Assembly (NCBI RefSeq): GCF_001632365.1
Contig: NW_024468519.1
Location: 568,831-632,830, forward strand
Source: Laetiporus sulphureus 93-53
Lineage: Eukaryota > Basidiomycota > Agaricomycetes > Polyporales > Laetiporaceae
Reading direction: 5' to 3'
DNA: 64,000 nt
Shown: positions 53,574 through 64,000 of the stretch, piece after piece
Numbering within the stretch: the first letter of the stretch is position 1
How the letters are laid out: each line of letters starts with the position of its first letter
The notes under the pieces: generated by a model
Told to the model about the DNA's origin: nothing
The model's database searches: none
What the model saw: only the letters and a program-made list of their open reading frames with translations
Program-made: the position numbers and the translations under genes

Positions 53574-55657
53574 TCACGCGCTCGCGACTTTGCGCTTCCT
53601 GAACATAACCTTCGCATTGGGATCAGGCAGGACAGTCGTCGCAAGCATGAAGTTGTTCGGACGCTTTCCCTCATTCTCAAACTTCACGTCGTAATTCAGG
53701 ACGATGGACGCAAGCATGATTTTGAGCTCATTGGCTGCAAAGAAGCGTCCAGGGCTGTCGGTCGTGTATGCCTTCGTGAGCATACCTGGTAATAACGAGT
53801 ATGTAGAGGATGGCTATTCACCATGCATGCTTGCCGTGCCCGAACCCAATGTAGTCCGAGGATGTGCTGACATAGTGGTGCTTGTTCTTCTCGCTATCCG
53901 TCAGCCTCATGTCCGAGAAGCGGAATGGCTTGAAGACGTTCGGTTCATCGTAATTCTCCTCATCATAGTGCGTCGACGTCGCCGCAGCGGTAACGAAGGT
54001 CCCAGCCGGGATGAAGGTACCATCGGAGAACGTCACGTCCTGCAAGGCCTTACGCATGACCGAAACTGGAAGTGGTATGTTCAGCGTCGCTGTGACCAAA
54101 CATACTGATGAACATCTCACTTACTGGTACTGACTCCGTTGACGCGCTGCGACTCCTTAAGGAAGCTGTCCAGCTTCCACATTCTGCCCATGGAGATCTT
54201 CGTCCATCCGTCTTCTCTAATCACGCTTTCGAGCTCTTCGCGCAGAGGCTGGATGTACTCAGGGTTTGCTGCAAGATGATACAATGCATGCGTGAAGGTC
54301 TTCCGAAAGGTAAAAGAGTCAATATGCTGTTCTCGACTCGGAGCTCAGATCTGCAGACGTACGATAGTCGATGTGTGGATGGCGGTGAAGTTGGCCGCTA
54401 GCATGGCTTGTACGAACAAATTTCTCGGCTGTCCGAGTCCGGAGCGCTTAGCCTCCTCGATTGTCCACTGGAGCAGGTCGTTCTGTGGTGGTGAGATGTT
54501 ATGATCTGAACGTAGTGCAATGAATCGCATTAACGCACCGGCTTTTCAGGCCAGTCATCACCGTATTTATCGAGCTGCTTCAGACGTTCGTCAAGGATCG
54601 GGTCCAAGAACGGCTTTGTCTTGTGGAATGCTCGTCGAGACCATGGTAACATGCGGCCGACAAGACTGTCCCAGCCAGCGGTGGTAATCAGTATTGTGAA
54701 GGTCTGATCGTCTTGGTATAAGGGGCACTTACGGCTTCATGAAGTGGGGGAAGAACGTGAGCACCATGCATCCTTTCAAAACATCATTTGAATAGTTGCA
54801 TGCAATGCCCAGGTATGTGTCATTGCGACCTTTAAAAGTGGTAAGATATCAGGCATTTGATGAATGCCGGACAAGCGGCGGCAAGTGGCGTACACAGAGG
54901 AAGCCCGACGAATACACGGCTGCTCGCGCGCGATACGATGTGCGCTACGGTTGAATAGGCGGGGACGGAAACCCATTCTACAAGCGAATGAGCTCTTTCG
55001 AATCAATGCAATGACTTAATCAACATCAACCTACCATCGCCCCTCACAGAAACCTTATCGTTCAGGGCGACTTCCACTTCCTCCACAATTCCGGGGAACA
55101 ATGGTGCCAAGTTCCGCGTGAGCCGCTCTTTAATAGCCGTAATATGGATCGGGTGGACAAGTACGTCCGGTGCAATGGTGTACTTTGTTTGTATCAACTA
55201 TAACCTCGTGGTGAGTGCATGACTACGGCCCTTTCATGAAAACTCACATCGTCTGCTGCATCCATGAAACTCATCTGCTCGTCCGGAATCTTGCGCAGCT
55301 CCTCGTTCATTTTCGCGCCGCTGACCACCACGGCCCAGCGGTCTATCATCGCTACCTTGAACACTTTGTACTGATCGACAATTCCAGAATATTCTTGATT
55401 GGCAGAATCGGAGGTAGCATACCTTCTCGTAACCCTCCTGCATGACGTTCTGAGCATCGAGCGTGAACTTGATTGCGCCCAAGTACGACAATATCGGCAG
55501 CGAGGGGCCTATCGTCGGTATGGCACGGAGCTGTGAGACACACGTTTCATGAGCGTCTTGTGCCAAATTCATGAATACATACGGGATCCTTCCACCACGA
55601 GACAAAAACATATGTGCAAATCGCGCCTATCAGAGCGCACAACATGGTGCTGTCCAT
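53574..55657 (-). CDS. Cytochrome P450 monooxygenase
   Basis: Haem-thiolate monooxygenase anchored in the ER. From ATG 55657 the N-terminus is MDSTMLCALIGAICTYVFVS (membrane anchor), then WWKDPLRAIPTIGPSLPI, the proline hinge. Later blocks include EWVSVPAYSTVAHIVSRASS, GKPNDLLQWTIEEA-type helix I sequence, an ExxR-type region near 54,200, and TFVTAAATSTHYDE with FKPFRFSDMR. The haem loop is FGHGKHAC|PGRFFAANELK: the Cys codon is split TG|C by an intron (donor after 53,817, acceptor near 53,753). TGA is at 53576-53574. About ten exons, and phase holds where tested. The CYP family cannot be assigned by eye, and no partner biosynthetic genes are seen. Confidence 0.85.
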
Positions 55658-58600
55658 GGTCTCCGATGCCAGCAGCGAGCAGCAGGTAATGGTCAGCGTG
55701 CGAGGGTGAGAAGAACAGTCGTGGTCGCGATGCCTGGATAGCCGCCACACTGCGAGGTGGGAACGCGGAACACGAGAAGTCTCACAACATCGCACGACCT
55801 TCGGGGCTCCCCAATAATAAGATACATCCGACTTTTGGCTAGAATTCATCTCTCTGGGTAAACCCTTGGCCGGTACATGGCCATTCGTCGCATCAGGTGC
55901 GGTGGCGGCAGTTACACTCTCGCGGCGCATCAAGGCCGAAAGATTTAGGCGCGTTTCTCGTCCTCGATCGACAGACAAGAATGGCAGGTGTAGTATTCAA
56001 GGTGATATTGCATCGTTCACAAGCATAAGAACAAACCGTCCCATATCAGAAAGACAGGCTTGAGACTCGTTCTCACCGTGAGTTGCCCGCAAAGATAGCC
56101 TTGAGGTCCTCTCGTATATCGTATAGACGCTGTCCGCTCTATTTTTTTCCCTCTGTAAGAACTCAATGAGCGTCCGCGGTGGTGTCATCTGTGAAGATTA
56201 TGCTAAGCTCTACGAATAAACCTGGAGCAGGCCAAGCATCCATACTGTTCGTCGTTCGTTGGATGGACTCTTTACAGATGAGTAGTAGGGGTTTCTCTAG
56301 ATCTGCAAGAATGGTTTGCGGGCCCTTGCATGGGTAACAGATGCTCCCATGACAGCCGATAATCGGACCGACCGCGAATACGGGGCGTTTATCTTGTCAT
56401 ATTTATGTCGGCTACATGAGAAGTTCCTTCATGAAGCACCGAAAGATGAGATCAAGTGTCAGGAGACTAACCCACTGCATGGCAGCCCGTTTTCATGAAG
56501 AGCGTAATGATCTCCGCGATCGCTTGAACGGTCAGGAGAAGATCAATGTTTTATCTGATAAATGTAGAGTTGGCTGCCCTCATTGAACGTATAGAGTCCA
56601 CATGACTACGGAATGCATTGCGCCAATATGAACGACCGCCATGTATCCTATCATCGTTAGAGAAGAGATAGACGCGAGCCAGTGAAGTGGAGCTCATACC
56701 TTGGTGAACGATAAGCACTGGAACGGTAACTTGAAGTTTCCGGAGAATTTGGCAGCAGTTCATCGAGATGTTCGAGAGAAATGAGGTTTATGTTCTCTAA
56801 TTTCAAGAACATTCGCTCATCTTTCTCAAAAAGTAATGCAAATTCCTCTGATCACATAGATCTTGGCATTTGCATGAGCCTTTCATTGAAACTCAATCAC
56901 TGGCTTCCAAGATGAGAGCATATTCTAGAACCACCATATTAGAGCATCATAACCGAAACCCCAAGCGGCAGCCTGATTGATAGATGGATTAATGCTTCCA
57001 ATATTAGTTTGTCATCTGGATAATTCTGGTCGCGGCGAGCAATTATGACTCCGGGAAGACACGTCGACAAAGCGTGAGGAAAGCATTTGTACTTGGTATT
57101 GTCCGGACAGACCGTAACGCCAAAGCTATCGGCTGTCTCTGTCCGGACAGATCGGCCTTCCCGATTGGATGATACAGTAAGATACCCCATGGCGTGATGC
57201 TTGTAACACATAACCTCTTGCATGAAAGGTTCCTCGCCGCCAACACAGTTTGCACTTCACGGCATCAGTGGATTTCGACTGATGCCAAGATGACAACGGG
57301 AGAACGCACCCTCCCAGTTATCAAAGGCCACAAACACGCTTTGCCTTGGAGCGGGAGAAGGCGTTCCGAAGACAGCATCGCGCCTTACGGCAGGAGATAG
57401 CGTCGATCGCATGTCATGTTGCTGTCAGCGTTTGCGACGACCCGCTATGACCGGAGCGTTAGGCAACAAGCTTACATCGCCCGATCCGACACGCGCTGAT
57501 CCTGCAATTGAAAGCAATGCAGCGAAGATACTTTAGTCGTTCCTCGGCCCCGGGCATACCAAGCGAGGAGCGAATGCAGGGCCATCATCAGCGCTCACGT
57601 CTCGCTAACAATGACTTCTTTGAATAGAAAACGAAGACCACGCCGAGCGCATTTTTCCACAGTAAGCCCTTGAGGCAAGGCCTCCACAGACACGCGCATG
57701 TGTCCCCAGGTCACTGGAATAGGATCAGCAGTCTGTACTATGATAGAAGAGCATGATAGGACGTACAATTCCCCACCAGGCGCCGATGTAGTGGATCCTA
57801 ACCCCGGCCATGAGTTTGCCTGCAGGTAACAAACCTAAGATCCAGTTGAAGACGTACTCGAAGCTTGAGGCATACCTACATCAAGTAGCTGCATGACTGC
57901 ATCGGGCCGCACAATCGCCGCAGGCAACAGATGGACGGAACGGGCGGGGGGAGGAACGAAGGATGAGCGAGATCCCACAACGGTGGCCGATGATGATGAC
58001 CATACGCGACGCGTAGTCTCCGACCATAACGGCGGTAAGCGCTCCTCAGGCGTCCCTGCCCTCCTGATCGTCAGGCACGGAACAAGATGGCGAAAACGCG
58101 ACATGGTCAACTGAACAAGGATCGTCGCTATCCGAGCGGTACTTGCTGGCCTAGGTGGGGCGGTTCAGACTTGCTGAGCTGCGGTTTCTGCTAACTTAGA
58201 GCAATCATTTGTATTATGCCATCTGCTGGTGACAGGGAAGGAATCGTGAGTCGATGATGACAGGCGGATTCTCTTCCGATAGCTGTCGTATGCATGAATT
58301 GGTCAGACGAACGCGTGGAAGCTCGGACTTCTTCACCGATGCTTATCGTATGCAGCTTCTTCAAGCAAGCGAGTACCTACACTTTGGCGCATGCATCATC
58401 AGCGCGACTGTGGGAGTCATTCATGGCATACATGTACTCACGGTGTGCGTTCATCGCCTGACCTCGGCCAGGGACATGGACGTCTCGAAATTCGAGAAAC
58501 GCAAGCGTATTTCGTATCGGACCTGTCGTTGCTGCGAGCGACTTTTGATGAAGGCTAGAGTCATCATAAAATGCAGTCATGGATGCGTCAGTATCTTCAG

Positions 58601-59794
58601 CGAGAATATCTACCGTGGATCTCTGAAATTTTTAGCCTTCCCAGCTTCAGCTGCCTTCAATTGGAAATCATTGTTCGGACTGACGTTCTGAAGAGCATGC
58701 TTCCGTATAACGCTGAAGCCGATTTTGTACAAGCTGTCAGTCTACTAAGTAGACTCCAGCGACACACTTATGACTCTGCAGTCTAGGTGCATGCCTCAGC
58801 GGCAGACATCTGCCCTAAACAAGTCTCTCCGAGGAGCGGAGAAGTATTAATGGTTTCTCTGTGCATTTTAGATACTGACGCATCCATGACAATTAGAAAT
58901 TCGCATACACGAGCCTGAGGCCTAGAAGTCCTGTTAACGGCTGGCCTGACCTCTACATCACACCGAAGACCTGCGAACCGGTACAACGTCAGATATCAAT
59001 GTTAAGCTTCATGGAGCTAAAGCCGTTTGCACTCGCGATGTGCGAATCGAATGTTCGCTGTCCGGATGTTCCTATGTCTCTACAAATTCGAAGTGGATAT
59101 GGGTATGGTTTCGATGCCATCTGCCACTTCACATGACTGAATGGTTCAGTCGAGAGCGTCGCTTAGGAAACATCTGTTGCATAGAGAACAAGAGATCCTG
59201 AGTTGAATACTGGAGATTAGGCGTAGATCTCATCGTGGACGTACAGTTCGTGCCAACTTCCGGGAACACAACTGAGTTGCTCTGTCTTTCAAGAACATGG
59301 GATTATGCCTAGCGACGTGGACCATTACCGAGTTGAAATCACCTGAAAGGCGCGACTTTGTCGTATGTCGCGCGACAGTAACAGATGAGATAGGCATTTG
59401 TTAGTAAATATTGTTCCGAATTTCATGCAAAAATCCAGTGCACACCAATTAACCCGCTTCCTGTCGTGGTAGTCCAACTTCACTATAGCACCAACAGGCT
59501 TTTGAAACTGCTGGTTCAGCTCATCGTGCAGATGAAGTTGTTCCTTAGTCGAAGTAAATCAATGGAACATTTTAAACGGGGTAGATTCATGTAGTCGACC
59601 AAGCAGCCTCGCGGGATTTCTTGCAGATGGAAAATCATTGACCAAGCTCAACCTCACGCCCTTGTGGCCTCAGGATGTGGCGGGGAGGCGTGGGAACCTA
59701 CTGATTCGGAGCCCACAGCGTTCTCCCGCCCAGGCGCTCCGCCACCTTCCACCATTCAACAGACATCGATCTCTATATCGTGCGATTCGCCAGG
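55658..59794. other. About 4 kb without a supported gene
   Basis: Frames such as 56,939-57,255 (minus), 57,893-58,114 and 58,254-58,691 (plus) show no motif, and no chain of splice sites links them. It holds a 21-nt inverted repeat (58576-58596 and 58870-58890). Could be spacer or decayed genes. Confidence 0.4.
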
Positions 59795-60611
59795 ATGCGA
59801 CTCTCTCTTTCCATTCTTCCTGCGCTTTTCTTTCCTCTTCTTACTCGCGCTTCACTTGACGATCAAGTTCAAATGACATTCCCCGACACACAATCAGGCG
59901 CGGACACCTACACCCCACAAACTCACGCGCAGCCCTCACTCGCGGACCTGCTCACCATCGAGCCGGCTGCATCGATCTTTTACTCATATGCGCGCGAGAC
60001 GGAGCTGAGCGCATTGTTTGCGGATGAGAGCGCGAGGCTGACGTTGCTCGTGCCGACAAACAAGGCAGTGATGGCGCTCGCAAGGAAGCCGTGAGTGGCT
60101 GAATACTTACCGATGTTACAGTATTTAGAACCGGGTTTGCTCTGACTTAATAGACACCAAGGTCCCGCCCCGGTGAAGGAAGGTGTGATCCTGCCCGAGG
60201 CAGAGTTCGATGCTTTGTCGAAGCGGAACGTCGAGCGTTGGGTGTCGGCCCACATCATTCCCGTACGTCATAAGTAGCGATCTCCGTCTCATTTACTACC
60301 GGTGTTTATACTTTTGCCAGGAATCGCCCATTTTACTTACCCCGCCACACACATATGACACTATGCTGCCCGGGACGAACGTCTCATTCTCTGCGGCCGA
60401 TCCGGACAAGGGCAATCAAGATGCCCCGGAATGGACCCGGGTGCGCCTGAACGGCGACATCCGGTTGATTGGGATGAGGGAGGTGCGTGTTCTTGTTTTC
60501 TGAACATCGCATGCTCTGGCAGATACGCACAGCTAACTACATCCCTTTTGACTACTACAGGCGCAAAACGGCATTTTATATATGATCGACGGGACGGTGA
60601 AGTTCGAATGA
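59795..60611 (+). CDS. Secreted FAS1 (fasciclin) domain protein
   Basis: Predicted cell-surface or secreted protein with one FAS1 adhesion domain. ATG 59795 opens MRLSLSILPALFFPLLTRA, a clear signal peptide. The FAS1 H1 box is LTLLVPTNKAVMAL (near 60,030), and the H2-type region is VERWVSAHIIPESPILL, joined across an intron, followed by GDIRLIGMREAQNGILYMIDG. Four exons with canonical borders keep phase to TGA 60609-60611, giving roughly 200 residues. Yeast Ylr001c and fungal FAS1 proteins are linked to vacuole or cell-wall functions, but none can be assigned here. No GPI signal is seen. Confidence 0.83.
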
Positions 60612-63600
60612 GCTTCGCTTCCCGCGTCGATGCGCTTTCCACGCTTCGTATTCATTTTGTACGACCATCGATCTATGTAGCATGCCTGCTTTTTTTTTAA
60701 TTGTTTTATTTCGCATGTGCTGTCTTCTTCGCTGCTCTTCAGTGCTGCACCGCTTCGGTACATCCTATAAATCGCGCCGCGACTATTCGACAGGTGACAA
60801 TATTTCTTTGTGGAGTGTTCTTTCAGAATCTTTATTCGGGGGTCTGCATTGTGCAGAGACTTTGGTTATGCTTAGGTACGTTGCCGCCGACCGTCTTGGA
60901 AATGGCGTATCTTCGTAACTGTCCCATTCAGAACGAGCCCCTTAACTTGGTCGTTGCTTTCTTACAGTCATATTCCATTTACATGATCATAACAGATGCT
61001 GGCAGGAAGCTTATAGCTCGCGATTTTCTGTCATGTCCTGTATGATTCATGGAGTCGGCCTAGCCTAACGTCCAAGGAGCGTCTTGATGACATGCCATAC
61101 TCGCATCTGTAGGGTCCTAATTTGGGACGTGCCGGCCCTCCGAGGGTCTTGATCTACGGTGAGTACTCACTTTAGAGATGCCCTTACGTATGCGTGGCGT
61201 CGACGAAGCCCCGCTTCTCAGGATCTTGCCAACCCTGCAACTAGTACCTCTGCACGTTTCACCAAGTTGGCCATGCCGGCACTTAACGTTCTCCAATTGA
61301 CGTTACCCCCAGCATCCAGGACGAATACCGCGGAAGAAAACGTGATCGGAACCATCTCGCGAAGACGACACCACGCTCGGAGGACCATCTGCAGCGACAC
61401 CCCAGATCTCTGTCACAGTGTCAATTACAATAAATTATGCATCAGCGACGCATTCTGCTCTATCTCCGACGTTGATCTATTCGCAAACAGAAAGTAACGC
61501 GTCACAGCCGTCTAGCCCGCCCTGACGCCACCGCCAAGTTCGCCGCCGAAACTGATAGGGATACGGGACATGGTTAACGTCCCGCTACACGCAGCTTCGA
61601 AACCTGACCCTTGATCAAATTGGCCTGGCCCAAGACGCTCCTCGATTCTCAACTAGGCATTTACTATTCCCCACTCGGCCGGAGTCCAGAAAACACAGCT
61701 TCCAATCGTCATACACCGAGAAACTCGGGACGGGATTGGAAGGCGCTCACGCACGCGATCGAGGACATTTGTATATCCCGGCGGCTGCATGGGCGAAAGG
61801 GACGATAGGGGCGCGGCCTGCTGAGGGTCCTCTGCGTGGCGCTTTGAATGCGATTCGTCCCTCGGAATGAAATGGAGGCGAATATCGAATGTGCACGGGC
61901 GCGACGGAGGGATAGAAGGCGAGGCTCCTGTCTGAGCTGTCACTAGTTCGAGGAACATGATCTGAATTTTTTATGGTTTGGACGTTACACAGCTGCACAG
62001 AGCAAGCCTCGATCGCCAAGGCGGACGCCCACCGCGCGGGGAACCCCCACAATAACCCCAACCCCAGACGGCCCCTTTTGCGGGTGGGGTTTGTGAGGCC
62101 AGACGAATCAAATTGCGCGTGGCGGGCTGTACCTTGCACGCCTGGGCACTATGTGCACAAGATGACCGGAGCTTAGCAGCGAGTCAACCGTCGACGCTAA
62201 CGACTCATTTCGGATCTCAAAACCAGCAATTCAATCAAATAACCTGGCCCTCGTGTGTGTAGGCGTCCAGCTATCGCGCTCGAATTTGACAGGCAAATGC
62301 ACCCGGCATAGCATCGCTGCAAACGCCCGCGAAGCACCATGCAGACCGAGACGACGATAGGAGGGCACAGGCGCCCATAGCGCACGCCGCTGGCCACTCC
62401 ACACTGCGTTCTGTGGCCGGCGACGTTTGTAAGTAATACGGGCGCGTCCCGGTCACGCCGCTGCGGTCATAACAGCCCTTCGAAGATCGCTACGCTTCGC
62501 TTACATGGCCGCATGCGCATGTAGCTTCTACAAATACCATAGGCCGGGAAGTGCCACGTCCTAGGATTCTCTGTCCTGATGATGCATGCGCTGACTCGTG
62601 TCTGGGGCAGACTCGTGCCCAGCAGTGCCCTACATATGGCGCGCATCCGGCGGACGGCGCGAGCGGCTCACGGATGTGCCGCCAGGTTCAGCTGACATGT
62701 ACATGGTGTGGTGCAGCAGCCCCGCCCCGAGCTGACTCATGCCATGCAAAGCGGTGCGTCAGGCACCCACCAGAGTGTAACCCAAAGACGAATGGTGCAT
62801 GGCGTAACGCGGTATGCATGCAGAGGTGGGGTCAATAGAAACGGTACTGGCCCCGTCCGGGGAATGCTTCCGGGTGGACGCGTTCGCAACAACAGGGTTC
62901 AATAGCAAGGCGGTGTTAAGCACCGAACACAAACGAAATGGACGATATTTGGAAGCAGGGCTCTCGCCGAGCGAGGATCGTCGCGGACTCTTCAGAAGAT
63001 GAGCAGCGGTTTGCTGGCCCGTGCGTGGGACCATTCAGTGCTCGTCCGTGTCATGGCATGGCGAGCGGTGCTCTACGTGACGCCATGCGCCCCACTCCGT
63101 GGCTTCGGGAGGGGCGCATCCTCCCAATTTGGTGCGTGAATTGCAGCCTAGAAGTCCGCGCCGATCCCGAAGAGCGTTCAAGCTCATAGCTTGCAGTCTA
63201 GCAGCGCGCACGCATGCGTGCGCGGGTCCGTGCGCGGGAAAGGCTAGTAGCAATCTGCGCGATAGCTTTGTATTCGGAGAGGGGCGCGCGCAGGGCTTCT
63301 CGCATGTGTCGTTGGCAGAGAACTGATGGGGGGATCGTCGCAGACGAATACAGCTGCATGCAGGCGGACATTGCAAGTGAGACGACGCCGCCGCCGGGGG
63401 ATCGTGCGTGCCACGACCGGAAACGCGTGACGTCAGTCCACTCATGCATTGTATTCTGAGCCTCAGCTGCAGTTGGATGAAGATAGAACAACCGCGAGGC
63501 GTTCGCTGCGTGTGACCTATAACGTTCTCCTGTGGACCATTCAGCCTGACAAAGTTCTATCAGGCGCACGGTGGCGTCGCTTCCCAGCGTCGACGCCTGC

Positions 63601-64000
63601 GATTCGTCAGGCCACACGCCCTATCGTCCAATGGGCTCAGCACATCTCCCACATTCGTTCACGCTACTCGCCTTTGCCAGCAGCACTCGCACCAATGGCG
63701 TTCAGCCGGTCTTTGCTTCCCGCTGAGTTCTGACGCCACGGGCCTCTCAGGCCCAGGAACGACACCGCCTGGCGTCGAGCACGAGCCGTCCTGGCATCGA
63801 GTATCTCTGAACATGTGCATACTTCTAATCGCACGTCCGTCCAATCCACCACCCGTCGGCAGTGCACGTCACGGCTCGCTAAGGAAGGTGCTGTGCTGCT
63901 TGCGTCTAGCGTCGAACGCACACCGCGGAAGCTGACCTGCGCCACGAAGCGAGCTACTAGGCGAACTATACGCGACCATCCCCGATGTCCATGTGGCCTG
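60612..64000. other. About 3.4 kb at the right edge without a supported gene
   Basis: Only overlapping short frames on both strands, without motifs or a plausible exon series. A 20-bp CG-rich palindrome lies at 63205-63224, and an imperfect C-rich/G-rich inverted repeat lies near 62,055-62,090 (ACCCCA...TGGGGT). No tRNA, rRNA or transposon feature was recognised. Confidence 0.4.
63205..63224. repeat. Perfect 20-bp alternating purine-pyrimidine palindrome
   Basis: CGCGCACGCA is followed at once by its reverse complement, and all 20 bases alternate pyrimidine and purine. Such a tract can form Z-DNA or a cruciform under supercoiling. It lies in gene-free DNA. Confidence 0.6.

Noticed and set aside
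62040..62100. C-rich and G-rich inverted segments as telomere-like repeat
   Set aside because: The unit is CCCCAA-like and not in a regular array; fungal telomeres are usually TTAGGG.

Overview
The window looks like nuclear DNA of a filamentous basidiomycete, most likely an Agaricomycete. Genes are split by many short GT-AG introns of about 45-70 nt, intergenic gaps are short, codon use is GC-rich, and the content is fungal: tail-to-tail wax synthases, DUF6533 membrane proteins, a FAS1 protein, a cytochrome P450 and an STE20/GCK kinase. No species can be named from the sequence alone. Exon limits quoted here were found by reading splice sites and checking that codon phase is kept.

Left block (1-25,900), housekeeping: a large UBE2O/BIRC6-type ubiquitin-conjugating enzyme (minus, runs off the left edge) is divergent from a germinal-centre kinase. 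Then come AP-3 delta (minus), a 2OG-Fe(II) oxygenase, an NXT1/p15 mRNA-export factor, the splicing helicase Prp22 (minus), a second DEAH-type helicase of the DHX57 type reading away from it, a small dsRBD-like protein (minus) and the ubiquitin-eL40 fusion gene (minus).

Middle block (about 27,700-51,000), accessory: an aminoglycoside-phosphotransferase-like kinase and a small fungal protein with a possible papain-like signature lead into a duplicated region full of broken genes. A wax-synthase fragment is fused to a fragment of 2,3-bisphosphoglycerate-independent phosphoglycerate mutase (iPGM). After it comes a three-fold array of [DUF6533 membrane-protein gene on minus + iPGM fragment on plus]. 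By my splice models all three DUF6533 copies carry a stop or frameshift, and all three iPGM copies are broken. One iPGM copy holds a 205-bp insertion flanked by 6-bp direct repeats. Further right lie a COG8 pseudogene with several frameshifts and two apparently intact wax synthases in tail-to-tail order, one of them the probable source of the wax-synthase fragment 17 kb away.

Right block (51,300-64,000): delta-COP (coatomer), a complete cytochrome P450 (minus), about 4 kb without a recognisable gene, a secreted FAS1-domain protein, and 3.4 kb at the right edge with no gene I can support.

The housekeeping genes cover protein traffic (AP-3, delta-COP, and the COG8 relic), RNA processing and export (Prp22, NXT1, DHX57-like) and ubiquitin. 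They are neighbours but do not form a cluster with one joint task. The most notable biology is the segmental-duplication island between 30 and 51 kb.
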